From: Hyphomonadaceae bacterium BRH_c29
GTDB lineage: Bacteria > Pseudomonadota > Alphaproteobacteria > Caulobacterales > Hyphomonadaceae
Length of the DNA: 64,000 bases
Reading direction: 5' to 3'
Assembly (NCBI GenBank): GCA_000961695.1
Contig: LADW01000079.1
Location: forward strand, 1-64,000
Shown: positions 1-8,296 of the stretch, piece after piece
How positions within the stretch are numbered: position 1 is the stretch's first letter
How the letters are laid out: every line of letters starts with the position of its first letter
The notes under the pieces: generated by a model
What the model saw: only the letters and a program-made list of their open reading frames with translations
Databases searched by the model: none
Told to the model about the DNA's origin: nothing
Position numbers and translations under genes: made by a program

Positions 1-743
1 CGGTCGCCCTGCGCAAAGGCTGCGGCCTGCGCGCAGCGGCAGCGGCCCGCGCCATGAGCGAAGGTGATTTCGAATCCGGTCTCGACACCGGTATCGCCGG
101 CCAGGGGTCGGCGATTGCCTGTTTCGCCCTCGGTGACGGCGAGATCGACGCCATGCTGATCCTGTCGCCGGAACTGGCGAATGCGCTGATCGAGACCGCC
201 TGTGGCGGTAGCCTGCCGGAGGCGTGGACCCCGCGCGAGCTGACCCCGCTCGACGGCGCCCTGCTCGAAGGCCTCGTCCGTCCGCTCGGCCATGCTATCG
301 CACCGGGCCTTGCCTTTGCGGGGGTGGAAACAGAGACAGACTTTGCTGCTGCGCTGGCCCATCCGGGCGCAGCGGAAATCATCGATTTCGACATCCGCGT
401 CGACAGCGCCCGCCATGCCGCGCGCCTGATCGTGGCGATGGATCTTGTGGAAGAAATGGACGGCGAAGCCCTTCCGGCGCCTGAGGCCGCCCCGGTGCGG
501 GAAGCCCAACCGTCCGCACTCACCGTTCTTCTGACGGCGCGCGTTGCATCGCTCAGCGTACCGCTTTCGCGCCTGTCAGACCTGACTGCAGGCTCGACCC
601 TTCTGCTGGGCGTTCCGGCCGACCAGCCCGTGGAATTGCTCTCTGGCGGGCGTGATGGCCCGGTCGTGGCAGAGGCCCAGATCGGGCGAAAAGGCAACAA
701 AATGGCGCTGCGAATCTCGCGCCGCGTCGCGGCCTTCCGTTAA
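1..743 (+). CDS. fliM: Flagellar motor switch protein FliM-like, 3' part
   Basis: The frame is open from the window edge, so this is the C-terminal part of a longer gene; the ATG at 54 is probably internal. About 247 codons are visible, and FliM proteins usually have 320-380 residues. The last 75 residues look like a SpoA/FliN-type surface-presentation domain (SVPLSRLSDLTAGSTLLLG, then an IGRKGNKMALRI end), which in FliM contacts FliN in the C-ring. The middle part (IDAMLILSPELANALIE, then WTPRELTPLDGALLEGLV) fits the CheC-like FliM middle domain. The protein would act in the flagellar switch complex at the cytoplasmic face of the membrane. A stand-alone FliM/FliN-family protein cannot be excluded because the N terminus is missing. 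The gene converges on yceI with a gap of 6 bases. Confidence 0.7.
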   Translation, partial: VALRKGCGLRAAAAARAMSEGDFESGLDTGIAGQGSAIACFALGDGEIDAMLILSPELANALIETACGGSLPEAWTPRELTPLDGALLEGLVRPLGHAIAPGLAFAGVETETDFAAALAHPGAAEIIDFDIRVDSARHAARLIVAMDLVEEMDGEALPAPEAAPVREAQPSALTVLLTARVASLSVPLSRLSDLTAGSTLLLGVPADQPVELLSGGRDGPVVAEAQIGRKGNKMALRISRRVAAFR

Positions 744-749
744 CCCCTC

Positions 750-1373
750 TCACTGCTTCAGCAGCTCTGCCTCGATCTCAATGCGGACCTCGTCGGTCAC
801 CAGACCTGAAAATGCAGAAATCCCGAAATCAGACCGGTTTATCACGGCGCTCGCGCTGAACCCGGCCACATCCCCGCCGCGGATCGCATCAAAGGCCGTG
901 CCGTTGAAGCGCACATCCAGCGTGACGGGCTTTGTCACCCCATGCAGGGTCAGCTCCCCGTCGACCTTGATGGGTGCGCCGTCCGGCCCCGGCTGCACGG
1001 CCAGCGTCCGGAAAGCGGCTTGCGGATAGGTGGCGGCATCAAACCATTTCGGCCCCATCAGCGTGGTGGCGAACTCATCATTCGCCATGTCGAGCGAGGT
1101 CATGTCGATCACGGCCTCCGCCCTGGCACCGGCGGGGTCTGAAGCATCACCGCTCAGCGACACGTCAAAACGCTCAAACCGGCCGATCAGATCGGAATAG
1201 CCCAGATGATTGATCCGGAAGAGCAGGGCGGCATGGGCCGGGTCCAGCTTCCAGTCCCCGGTCTTGATCTGCGTCAGCTCAGTCTTCACGTCCGGCTTCA
1301 GCAAGGGGGCGACCAGTGAGGTACACCCCGTTGCCAGAGCGAGGACGGCGAACAGGCCTGCGACGCGGCGCAT
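750..1373 (-). CDS. YceI-family lipoprotein
   Basis: This 207-residue protein starts at the ATG at 1373, which places a lipoprotein signal (MRRVAGLFAVLALATGC, Cys17) at the N terminus. An ATG 33 bases upstream would bury that signal. The body carries YceI features: WKLDPAHAALLFRINHLGYSDLIGRF near the start, and LTLHGVTKPVTLDV followed by ASAVINRSDFGI in the second half. YceI proteins form a lipocalin-like beta barrel that binds isoprenoid-type lipids; the ligand here is unknown. Its start lies 2 bases after the stop of the DUF885 gene, so the two are almost certainly cotranscribed. Lipid anchoring in the outer membrane or periplasm is inferred from the lipobox. Confidence 0.85.
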   Translation of the reverse strand: MRRVAGLFAVLALATGCTSLVAPLLKPDVKTELTQIKTGDWKLDPAHAALLFRINHLGYSDLIGRFERFDVSLSGDASDPAGARAEAVIDMTSLDMANDEFATTLMGPKWFDAATYPQAAFRTLAVQPGPDGAPIKVDGELTLHGVTKPVTLDVRFNGTAFDAIRGGDVAGFSASAVINRSDFGISAFSGLVTDEVRIEIEAELLKQ

Positions 1374-1375
1374 GA

Positions 1376-3280
1376 TCACTCCGCGCCTTTGGTGTCTGCG
1401 ATCCATGTGTCGACGCTCTCTTCCAGCACGGCCAGCGGCACGGCGCCGTCTTTCAGCACGACATCGTGGAAGTCGCGGATGTCGAACTTCTCGCCCAGTT
1501 CGGCTTTCGCCTTCTCGCGCAGCTCGACGATCTTGTTCATGCCGATCTTGTAGGCCGTCGCCTGGCCCGGCATCACGATATAGCGCTCGATGGCTTTCTT
1601 GCAGTCGCCCTCAGGGTTCGGCGTGTTGTCCATGAGGTACTGGATCGCCTGTTCGCGGGTCCAGTGCTTGTCATGGATGCCGGTGTCGACCACGAGACGT
1701 GCCGCGCGCCAGATCTCCATCGCAAGGCGCCCGAAATCGTCATACGGGTCTTCGTAATAGCCCATCTCCTTGGGCAGCATTTCCGAGTAGAGACCCCAGC
1801 CTTCGACGAAGGCCGTGTAGCCGCCATATTTGCGGAATTCCGGCACGCCGGTCAGCTCCTGCGCGATGGCGATCTGCATATGGTGGCCCGGAATACCTTC
1901 ATGGAAGGCGAGCGCCCGCATCTGATAGGTCGGCATGTCCTGCATGCGGTAGAGGTTCGCGTAATACGTGCCGGGGCGGCTGCCATCCGGGGCGGGCTGG
2001 GAATAGAACGCCTTGCCGGCCGATTTCTCGCGGAAGGGCTCAACCGCTTTCACGATCATGTCGGCCTTGGGGAAGGTCTTGAACACGCTCGGCAGGTCGG
2101 CGCGCATCTGGTCGATCACGGCGGTCGCCTCAGCGAGGTATTCGGCTTTGCCTTCCGGCGTGTTCGGCTTGAAGAATTGCGGGTCGGTGCGCGTGAAGTC
2201 GAAGAACTCTTTCAGCGTGCCCTCAAAGCCGACCTTTTTCATGATCTCGCGCATCTCGCCATGGATCCGGTCCATCTCGGCCAGGCCCAGATTGTGGATC
2301 TCATCGGCCGTCATGTCGGTTGTGGTGATCTCGCGCAGATTGTTGGCGTAATAGGCGGCCCCGTCCGGCAGCTTCCACACGCCGTCATCGGTCGTGGCGG
2401 TTTTGGCCTGCTCGGTCAGCTCCGCGATGGCGGCCTCATAGGCAGGGCCGACGGAGGTCTTCAGCGCCTCTGACGCTTCTGCGATGAGGGCATCGGCCTC
2501 TTCGGGCAGGATCGCGTCGTTTTCGGTCAGCTTCATCACCTTGGCGCGGAAATCGGCCATCAGCGGACTGTCGACGCCGCTCTCATCAAAGGGCGCGCCG
2601 GTGATCACGCCTTTCGCATCGGCCAGCACGTAGGTGTAAACAAAGGCCGGCGGCTGGATGCCCATGCCGAGCGCAATGCGTGAATTTTCAAGGTTCTGCT
2701 CCAGATAGGCCGGGATGCCGTTCAGGCGCGAGATATAGGCCCTGGCGTCAGACGGGGAGCTGATCTGGTGCTGGTTGATCAGGAAGGCCGGGATTTCCGA
2801 CTGCGCCCCGTTCATCTGGTCGAACACATAGTGATGGTGGCGGAACGGGAAGTCGTTCTCGGCCTGCTGGAAGTTCAGCTCCGCCATATGCCAGGACAGC
2901 TGCGCCTGATGGTCCAGCCTGGCCGGGTCGAAGCTCGCCTTCATCTCGGCAAGGTCTGTCCGCTGAATTTCCAGTTCTTTCAGGGCGTTGGCATCCGAGA
3001 CGTCATCCCACTCTCCATAATTGTCCTTGATGCCCAGATAGGTCTGCGAGATCGGGCTACGGGAAACGGTCTCGGCGAATTTCTGGTCGAACCAGGCGTT
3101 CAGCCGCGCAGACTCTGCCGCGATCTCTGCGTCGGTCGGCACAGCGGGGGAGGCGACCGCCTCTAGGGCGGCCGTCTCGGTTCCTGCAGCAGGCGCTACA
3201 GCCGCCTCCTGAAGGGCACAGCCAGCGGTCGCGATGAGCAGCGCAAGCACGGAAGAACGGGCGATCAGTCTGGAATTCAT
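1376..3280 (-). CDS. DUF885 family lipoprotein, putative metallopeptidase
   Basis: This 634-residue protein starts at the ATG at 3280, behind a GGAGG sequence, with a lipobox ending at Cys21 (LLIATAGC). The frame stays open for another 2.1 kb upstream across cckA, but that extension lacks coding sense and the signal peptide fixes the start. The C-terminal half contains HEGIPGHHMQ, the HExxxGHH signature of DUF885 proteins, followed by FVEGWGLYSE, a typical further block of the family. DUF885 proteins resemble zinc-dependent carboxypeptidases; the substrate is not known. The protein is probably periplasmic or attached to the outer membrane. It is cotranscribed with yceI and divergent from cckA. 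Confidence 0.85.
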   Translation of the reverse strand: MNSRLIARSSVLALLIATAGCALQEAAVAPAAGTETAALEAVASPAVPTDAEIAAESARLNAWFDQKFAETVSRSPISQTYLGIKDNYGEWDDVSDANALKELEIQRTDLAEMKASFDPARLDHQAQLSWHMAELNFQQAENDFPFRHHHYVFDQMNGAQSEIPAFLINQHQISSPSDARAYISRLNGIPAYLEQNLENSRIALGMGIQPPAFVYTYVLADAKGVITGAPFDESGVDSPLMADFRAKVMKLTENDAILPEEADALIAEASEALKTSVGPAYEAAIAELTEQAKTATTDDGVWKLPDGAAYYANNLREITTTDMTADEIHNLGLAEMDRIHGEMREIMKKVGFEGTLKEFFDFTRTDPQFFKPNTPEGKAEYLAEATAVIDQMRADLPSVFKTFPKADMIVKAVEPFREKSAGKAFYSQPAPDGSRPGTYYANLYRMQDMPTYQMRALAFHEGIPGHHMQIAIAQELTGVPEFRKYGGYTAFVEGWGLYSEMLPKEMGYYEDPYDDFGRLAMEIWRAARLVVDTGIHDKHWTREQAIQYLMDNTPNPEGDCKKAIERYIVMPGQATAYKIGMNKIVELREKAKAELGEKFDIRDFHDVVLKDGAVPLAVLEESVDTWIADTKGAE

Positions 3281-3299
3281 GGAGGCCTCCGAATAACGG

Positions 3300-3397
3300 G
3301 AATCTGTAATCTTGACGGGCAGTCTTAACGCTTTTTTCGCTTTCGTTAACCTTTGCCGCCTAACTCTTGGTAGACTAGGAATCATATCGACTGAGTC
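3300..3397. promoter_or_regulatory. Cluster of three GANTC (CcrM-type) sites between DUF885 and cckA
   Basis: GAATC at 3300-3304, GAATC at 3379-3383 and GAGTC at 3393-3397 lie within 98 bases of the 186-base divergent intergenic region. GANTC is methylated by CcrM in Caulobacterales, and GcrA acts at promoters containing such sites. The link to cckA regulation is inferred; I did not find a convincing -35/-10 pair. Confidence 0.4.
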
Positions 3398-3466
3398 GGC
3401 ATCGCGACACGGTCGAACAGCATTTGCCCGGCGCGTATCTTTGCCGATGGCGGGAGTGAAAGCAGC

Positions 3467-6052
3467 ATGGACAGCATCAACCGCATGCATGAGAGCCCGT
3501 CTGACGACGTCGAAATGACCGGCGACGAGGCCTTCACCGGCTCCAGCGCCCGGATCGACGTGATGCAGCTCCTGTTCTGGGGCTGCCTGCTGATCTCGAT
3601 TGCCGCTGCCAGTGTTGCGCTTGCCTGGCCGAAAGCCTCCGGCGCACCAGGACCGATCCTGTTGATCGCCATGGGCTCGGGCGGCCTTGTCTTCCTGCTG
3701 TGGACGGTGCGCGGCGCAGGCCGCATGCTGGGCCTGTTCCCGGAAAAAGGCTCTGCCATCCGCGCGGCTCAGGCCAGCCAGCCCCGGTTCGGCTGGATCG
3801 AGGCGCTCGACGAAAGCGTGCTGATCGCCGATCAGGGCGGCGCCCCGGTTGCCGCGAACACCGCCTACATGGATCTCACCAGCATGGCGCTGATGGTCAG
3901 CCAGGGCGACAATGCCCCGGTCACCGTCGACCGCCTGTTCGGCGCCAGCCCCGGCCTCGCCGCGCCGGTCTACCGCCTGTCGAAAGACGCCAAGGCCGGC
4001 CATTCCCGCCGCGAAGTCCTGCCGCCGATCACCATCGGGCCTGAGCAGGTGCCGGCCCAGTACGAGATTTCCGTCTCGCCGCTGCCGCGCGGCAAGGTCC
4101 TCTGGCGCATCCGCCCCATCGCGGGCGAGCGCGAGGCGACCGGCGCCGCCGACCTCAAATCCCTTTACGTCGAAGACGCGCCGATGGGCTTCTTCGCCGC
4201 CCGTCCGGACGGCACGATCACCTATGCCAACTCCTGGCTGCGCGACACGCTGGGCCTGCCTGAGTCTGCCCGCAATGTCCGCATCGACGACATCATGCGC
4301 CCGGAATTCGTCAAGATGCTGGGCCGCGACAAGAAAACCGGCCTGCCGGGCCGGGTCGACATCCAGCTGCGCGGCCGTGACGGAATCGAAATCCCGGTCC
4401 ACGCGATCACCACCTGGTCGGGCCGCGGCGTCGAGGCCGCTGGCCGCACCATTCTCCTGCCAAGCGCGCAGGCGCTGAATGGCGGGGAAGAACGCTTTGC
4501 GCTGACAGGCTCCCGCCCGGCGCGCATTGATGGCGACCCGATGTTCGACGATGCCCCCTTCGGCGCGGTCCGCCTGCAGGGCGACAGTGTTCAGGGTGCG
4601 ATCATTCTGGATGCCAACCGCGCCATGATGGAAATGAGCAGCGGTCAGGCGTCCCCTGGCGGCCAGTTCTCCGCCCTGTTCCAGGCCGAAGAGGGCGACG
4701 ATGCCCTCAGCGCCATTCTGGTCGACGCCATCGACAAGCCGATCGGCCTGAAGCTGGCTGGCAAGGACCCGCGCCACGTCAACGTGTTCGTCACGCTGGA
4801 CGGCAATGGCCGCCCGTCGGTTGCCTACATCATGGACATCACCGACCAGCGCCAGCTGGAAATCCGGCTGGCCCATGGCGAAAAGATGCAGGCCATCGGC
4901 CAGCTCGCGGGCGGCGTTGCGCACGACTTCAACAATGTGCTTCAGGGCATCATCCTGAACAATGAACAGCTGATGGTCCGCCACCCGCTGGGCGATCCGT
5001 CGTACGCAAACCTTCAGTCGATCAACGAATTCGCCATGCGCGCGAAAGAGCTTGTGAAGATGCTGCTCGCCTATGCGCGCCAGCAGACCTTCAAGCGCGA
5101 GATCTTTGCGGTGCCGGACTTCCTCAGCGAGTTCTCGATCCTGCTGCGCCAGCTGCTCGACGAGCGGATCGAGCTGGAAGTCAAGCATGGCCGCGACGTG
5201 CCCTATATCAAGGCCGACAAGAACCAGCTCGAAAATGCCATTCTCAACCTGGCGACCAATGCGCGCGATGCGATGCTCAGCCACAAGAATGGCGGCAAGC
5301 TGACGATCCGCACGTCCCGCGCCACCGGCGCCGACGCTCACGCCAAGGGCTTCAAGTTCGTCGAGGATGGCGAATACATGCTGATGGAAGTGGAAGATTC
5401 CGGCCACGGCATGCCGAAGGATGTGATGGAAAAGATCTTCCAACCCTTCTTCACCACCAAGGAAGCCGGTGTTGGCACGGGGCTTGGCCTCGCCACGGTC
5501 TACGGCATCATCAAACAGTCCGGCGGCTATGTCTGCACCACCTCATCGGTTGGCAAAGGCACGACGTTCCACATCTACCTGCCGGCCCTCAAGGCCGAAG
5601 ATGTTCCGGCCCCGGTCGAAGTCACGGCAGCCGACAAGGTCGCCGCCCGCCCGATGGATATTTCCGGACGCGGCCGCATTCTCCTCATCGAGGACGAAGA
5701 CGGCGTGCGCGGCATCGCGGCCTCGCTGCTGCGCTCACGCGGCTACGAAGTGGAAGAGGCCTGCGATGGCGAGGAAGCCATGGAAATCCTCGAAGACAAT
5801 CCGCACAGCTTTGACCTCGTCATCTCTGACGTCGTCATGCCGGGCAAGGATGGGCCGACGCTGATCCGCGAAGCGAAAGACCTGCTGGGCCATGCCCGCG
5901 TGATCTTCATCTCCGGCTATGCCGAGCGCGACATTGCCCAACAGCTCGACGACGACCGTGCCGTCTCCTTCCTGCCGAAACCCTTCACGGTTCGTCAGCT
6001 GGCGGAACGCGTCAAACAGGAACTCGGCACCCCCAATCAGGAGGCCGCCTGA
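3467..6052 (+). CDS. cckA: Cell-cycle hybrid histidine kinase CckA
   Basis: This 861-residue membrane hybrid kinase matches the CckA architecture. Two membrane segments lie at about residues 33-54 and 63-82. PAS-like regions follow, the clearest around 235-350 ([17 protein letters not shown]). The HisKA domain has the CckA-type block [18 protein letters not shown] with His486 as phosphoacceptor. The ATPase domain has an N box near 594 ([11 protein letters not shown]) and [12 protein letters not shown] near 670. A C-terminal receiver domain begins near 740, with phosphoacceptor Asp788 in [10 protein letters not shown]. In Caulobacter CckA phosphorylates CtrA and CpdR through ChpT, and switches to phosphatase at high c-di-GMP. 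The protein is longer than Caulobacter CckA (about 690), mainly in the PAS region. The upstream region carries three GANTC sites. Confidence 0.93.
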   Translation: MDSINRMHESPSDDVEMTGDEAFTGSSARIDVMQLLFWGCLLISIAAASVALAWPKASGAPGPILLIAMGSGGLVFLLWTVRGAGRMLGLFPEKGSAIRAAQASQPRFGWIEALDESVLIADQGGAPVAANTAYMDLTSMALMVSQGDNAPVTVDRLFGASPGLAAPVYRLSKDAKAGHSRREVLPPITIGPEQVPAQYEISVSPLPRGKVLWRIRPIAGEREATGAADLKSLYVEDAPMGFFAARPDGTITYANSWLRDTLGLPESARNVRIDDIMRPEFVKMLGRDKKTGLPGRVDIQLRGRDGIEIPVHAITTWSGRGVEAAGRTILLPSAQALNGGEERFALTGSRPARIDGDPMFDDAPFGAVRLQGDSVQGAIILDANRAMMEMSSGQASPGGQFSALFQAEEGDDALSAILVDAIDKPIGLKLAGKDPRHVNVFVTLDGNGRPSVAYIMDITDQRQLEIRLAHGEKMQAIGQLAGGVAHDFNNVLQGIILNNEQLMVRHPLGDPSYANLQSINEFAMRAKELVKMLLAYARQQTFKREIFAVPDFLSEFSILLRQLLDERIELEVKHGRDVPYIKADKNQLENAILNLATNARDAMLSHKNGGKLTIRTSRATGADAHAKGFKFVEDGEYMLMEVEDSGHGMPKDVMEKIFQPFFTTKEAGVGTGLGLATVYGIIKQSGGYVCTTSSVGKGTTFHIYLPALKAEDVPAPVEVTAADKVAARPMDISGRGRILLIEDEDGVRGIAASLLRSRGYEVEEACDGEEAMEILEDNPHSFDLVISDVVMPGKDGPTLIREAKDLLGHARVIFISGYAERDIAQQLDDDRAVSFLPKPFTVRQLAERVKQELGTPNQEAA

Positions 6053-6078
6053 AAGGAAGCCGAAAAGGAGAGGGTCAC

Positions 6079-6546
6079 ATGAGCGAAGCGTTCACCCTCC
6101 ACCCGATCGGTTCAGTTTCCTCCACGCGCGACACGCCCATCGATGATGACTGGGATGCCATCCCGGCCCATATCGATCTCGATCCGGAACAGTTTACGCC
6201 TGAGGCCCTGATGGGCCTCGGCGCATTTTCACATTGCGAAATCATCTTCCTGTTTGATCGCGTCCCGGACGAGAAGATCGAAACCGGCGCCCGCCATCCG
6301 CGCGGCCGGGAAGACTGGCCCCGCATCGGCATCTTCGCCCAACGCGGCAAGAACCGCCCGAACCGGCTCAGCGTCACCATCTGCCGCATCGTCTCGGTCG
6401 ATGGCCTGCGCCTGACGGTGGAGGGCCTCGACGCCATCCACGGCACACCCGTACTCGACATCAAACCCGTCATGTCCGGCTTCGCCCCGCGCGGTGAGTT
6501 TTACGAGCCCGACTGGTCCAAGGAAATCATGGCCGGGTATTGGTAG
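6079..6546 (+). CDS. tsaA: TrmO/TsaA-family tRNA methyltransferase
   Basis: This 155-residue protein starts at an ATG behind AAGGAGAGGG and lies 26 bases after cckA. It carries the TsaA-like (UPF0066) fold signature: the N-terminal FTLHPIGSV strand, FSHCEIIFLFDR, the ARHPRG and IGIFAQRGKNRPNRL blocks, and LDAIHGTPVLDIKP. TrmO enzymes N6-methylate t6A37 of tRNA-Thr(GGU) using S-adenosylmethionine. The protein is shorter than E. coli TrmO (about 235) and lacks its C-terminal extension, which is common in other bacteria, so the exact tRNA substrate is unproven. It may be cotranscribed with cckA by proximity only. Confidence 0.85.
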   Translation: MSEAFTLHPIGSVSSTRDTPIDDDWDAIPAHIDLDPEQFTPEALMGLGAFSHCEIIFLFDRVPDEKIETGARHPRGREDWPRIGIFAQRGKNRPNRLSVTICRIVSVDGLRLTVEGLDAIHGTPVLDIKPVMSGFAPRGEFYEPDWSKEIMAGYW

Positions 6547-6572
6547 GGCGCGCGTGTCCTGGTTGTGGGATA

Positions 6573-6741
6573 GAGCCCTCACCTCCCACACAGCTTCGCT
6601 GTGCGGGCCCCGCCTCTCCCAGAGGGAGAGGGGTTTCCCTCAAGCCTCCACGAATCTGTTGCAATGACGAAAGAACAACCCCTCTCCCGCTCGCGGGAGA
6701 GGAGGGACCCGCGCCCGTCAGGGCGTGGGAGGTGAGGGCTC
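6573..6741. repeat. 169-bp intergenic inverted-repeat element
   Basis: The element is bounded by perfect 17-bp inverted arms, GAGCCCTCACCTCCCAC at 6573-6589 and its reverse complement at 6725-6741. Nested inside are further complementary arms built on CCCTCTCCC/GGGAGAGGG, so the RNA could fold into one long branched hairpin. There is no open reading frame. It looks like a non-autonomous intergenic palindromic element; a shorter relative with the same outer arm lies at 53627-53688. Confidence 0.7.
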
Positions 6742-6780
6742 TTATCCTCCCGGACTCACGGCGCCTTTATGCTCCTGCGC

Positions 6781-7386
6781 ATGACCGACAACACCACCTT
6801 CCTCGAACAGGGCATCCGCGCCGCCCTCTACGCACTCGCTGATACGGCCAGCCGCGCGAACCTGCACTTGAAACCGAAGACAATCACCAAAAGTCTCAAA
6901 CGCCGCTGCATGGCTGAGATGAGAGCCATCGCCGTGCTGATCCGCCGTCTGATCATGCTGATGGCGCTCTCGATCCAGCTCGCGCCCCTGAAGCCTCGCG
7001 CCCCGAAACCCGCGTCCAAAATCGAAAGCGCCGAAGACGTCACCGCCAGCTTCGGCCCGCAGCCGTCCGGCTTCAGTCTGGCACCGCCAAAGGCCGGGCC
7101 GCCTATACGGTGTTTAAACGGTGTTTATATGGTCCCTAAACGGTCCGTCGATGCCGCGCCGGTCATCGCGCGCCTCGTGGCGCTGATCAGAATTCTGAAG
7201 AATCCGGAACCGCATGCGAAGCGCCTCGCGCGCACAATCCAGCGCTGGCAGGCGAAGGGTGAAGCCAGGCCGCACGTGGTGCCGATGGCCGCTCGTCATC
7301 GCCTGGACCCGGAACTCGGCCTCGTCGCCAGCCTCCTGCCGCAGCTCCTGAACGAGGCGCTGAAAGGCTGGGCGGACACGAGCTGA
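6781..7386 (+). CDS. Uncharacterised protein containing an 11-bp DNA repeat
   Basis: I do not recognise this 201-residue protein. The ATG at 6781 is preferred; an in-frame ATG four codons upstream (6769) is possible. Neither has a strong ribosome binding site. The N-terminal 70 residues are rich in Arg, Lys, Ala and Leu and look helical, with a hydrophobic stretch AVLIRRLIMLMALSIQL. The centre is Pro/Ala-rich, and the C-terminal third is again helical (PVIARLVALIRILKN, LASLLPQLLNEAL). Four 11-bp units at 7101-7144 are translated within the central part and give an odd Cys-Leu-Asn-Gly block. Coding status is supported by GC-rich codon use and an uninterrupted frame, not by homology. It lies alone between two intergenic repeat elements. 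Confidence 0.5.
   Translation: MTDNTTFLEQGIRAALYALADTASRANLHLKPKTITKSLKRRCMAEMRAIAVLIRRLIMLMALSIQLAPLKPRAPKPASKIESAEDVTASFGPQPSGFSLAPPKAGPPIRCLNGVYMVPKRSVDAAPVIARLVALIRILKNPEPHAKRLARTIQRWQAKGEARPHVVPMAARHRLDPELGLVASLLPQLLNEALKGWADTS
7101..7144 (+). repeat. 11-bp tandem repeat, four units
   Basis: Four consecutive 11-base units start at 7101, 7112, 7123 and 7134. Every unit fits SYYTAWAYGGT (for example GTTTAAACGGT and GTTTATATGGT). The AT-rich core recurs about once per helical turn. A second array of the same type lies at 60598-60641. Confidence 0.8.
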
Positions 7387-7457
7387 GGCCCGCGTAAAAT
7401 CTGGAATATTGCCGGAACGTGGTCGCGTTTCCGGCCGTCTGTACTGGCGCCCGGCCT

Positions 7458-7535
7458 CATGCTTCGACTTCGCTCAGCATGAGCCCTGGAAATCGCCTCA
7501 GGAAACCAACTCATCCTGAGCGAAGTCGAAGGATG
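7458..7535. repeat. Dispersed palindromic element, copy 1
   Basis: Arms CTTCGACTTCGCTCAG (7462-7477) and CTGAGCGAAGTCGAAG (7516-7531) are perfect reverse complements separated by about 38 bases. A second copy in the same orientation is at 56558-56637. Both lie in intergenic regions next to the 3' end of a leftward gene, so the transcript could form a hairpin that acts as a terminator or stabiliser. Confidence 0.8.
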
Positions 7536-7558
7536 GCAAGTGTGGGAATAACCCCCGA

Positions 7559-8293
7559 TCACCCCTTCGCCCACAAGCCCTTCAGCACCCCTGCAAATTC
7601 TTCCGCGCGCTCCGCACACGCCCAATGTCCGGCGCCGTGTTCCACGTGCAGCGGCACATTGTGCTGCTTCGAGAAACGTTCGCCGACAGAAAGCTCAACG
7701 AACGGGTCGGTCTCACCCCAGAAGAGCTGTCCGGGGGAGGGCAGGTTCGCAAGGTCGCTGACCCAGGCGCCGGAAAAGCGAAGGCCAATGGCCGAGCGGT
7801 AGAGTTTCAGGATCGATTGGCGCATCGTCTTGTCGATCAGCGGCACTTCTTCTTTGGCCAGCGCCGCCGGCATGCCGCCCTGGATGAGAGAGGCTTCGAG
7901 GCGCGGCTTGTTGCGCATGTTCAGCATGACGAACTCACCCATCAGAGGCGTCGCCCACATCCGGGCGGTCTGGTGCCCGCGATACTCCGGATCGATCACC
8001 GCATTGGTGACACACCAGGTCCGGATCAGGTCCGGCCGGAGGCTGGCAATGCGCAGCGACAGCAGCGCGCCCCAGTCATGACCCACCAGATCAATCTTCT
8101 CGCCGAGCTTTTCGATCTCGCCGATCAGATGGTCAACATAGGCGTCCTTGGTGCAGGCAAAGCCTTTCGGCACCGGCGTGCCAAAGCCCGGCAGGGCAAG
8201 CGCGCGATACTCTGCTGGCGGAAGGCCAAGCGCCGCCACCAGCGGCTTCCAGAGATGCGGCGTGTCCGGCACGCCATGGATGAAGACCTTCAT
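7559..8293 (-). CDS. Alpha/beta hydrolase with Asp nucleophile
   Basis: This 244-residue alpha/beta-hydrolase-fold protein has an early HGVPDTPHLW oxyanion-hole block. The nucleophile elbow GHDWGA places Asp73 where serine hydrolases have Ser, and the catalytic His is His223 in GAGHW. An Asp nucleophile with GHDWG is typical of epoxide hydrolases and haloalkane dehalogenases, so hydrolysis through an ester intermediate is expected; the substrate cannot be told from sequence. There is no signal peptide, so it is cytoplasmic. Its start lies 3 bases after the stop of the HAD phosphatase gene, indicating cotranscription. Confidence 0.85.
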   Translation of the reverse strand: MKVFIHGVPDTPHLWKPLVAALGLPPAEYRALALPGFGTPVPKGFACTKDAYVDHLIGEIEKLGEKIDLVGHDWGALLSLRIASLRPDLIRTWCVTNAVIDPEYRGHQTARMWATPLMGEFVMLNMRNKPRLEASLIQGGMPAALAKEEVPLIDKTMRQSILKLYRSAIGLRFSGAWVSDLANLPSPGQLFWGETDPFVELSVGERFSKQHNVPLHVEHGAGHWACAERAEEFAGVLKGLWAKG

Positions 8294-8296
8294 CGC

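Noticed and set aside
3281-5443. Open frame on the minus strand continuing 2.1 kb upstream of the DUF885 gene, antisense to cckA
   Set aside because: It lacks any recognisable protein sequence, opposes a clear cckA gene, and the DUF885 lipoprotein signal with GGAGG fixes the start at 3280. Long antisense frames are common in GC-rich DNA.
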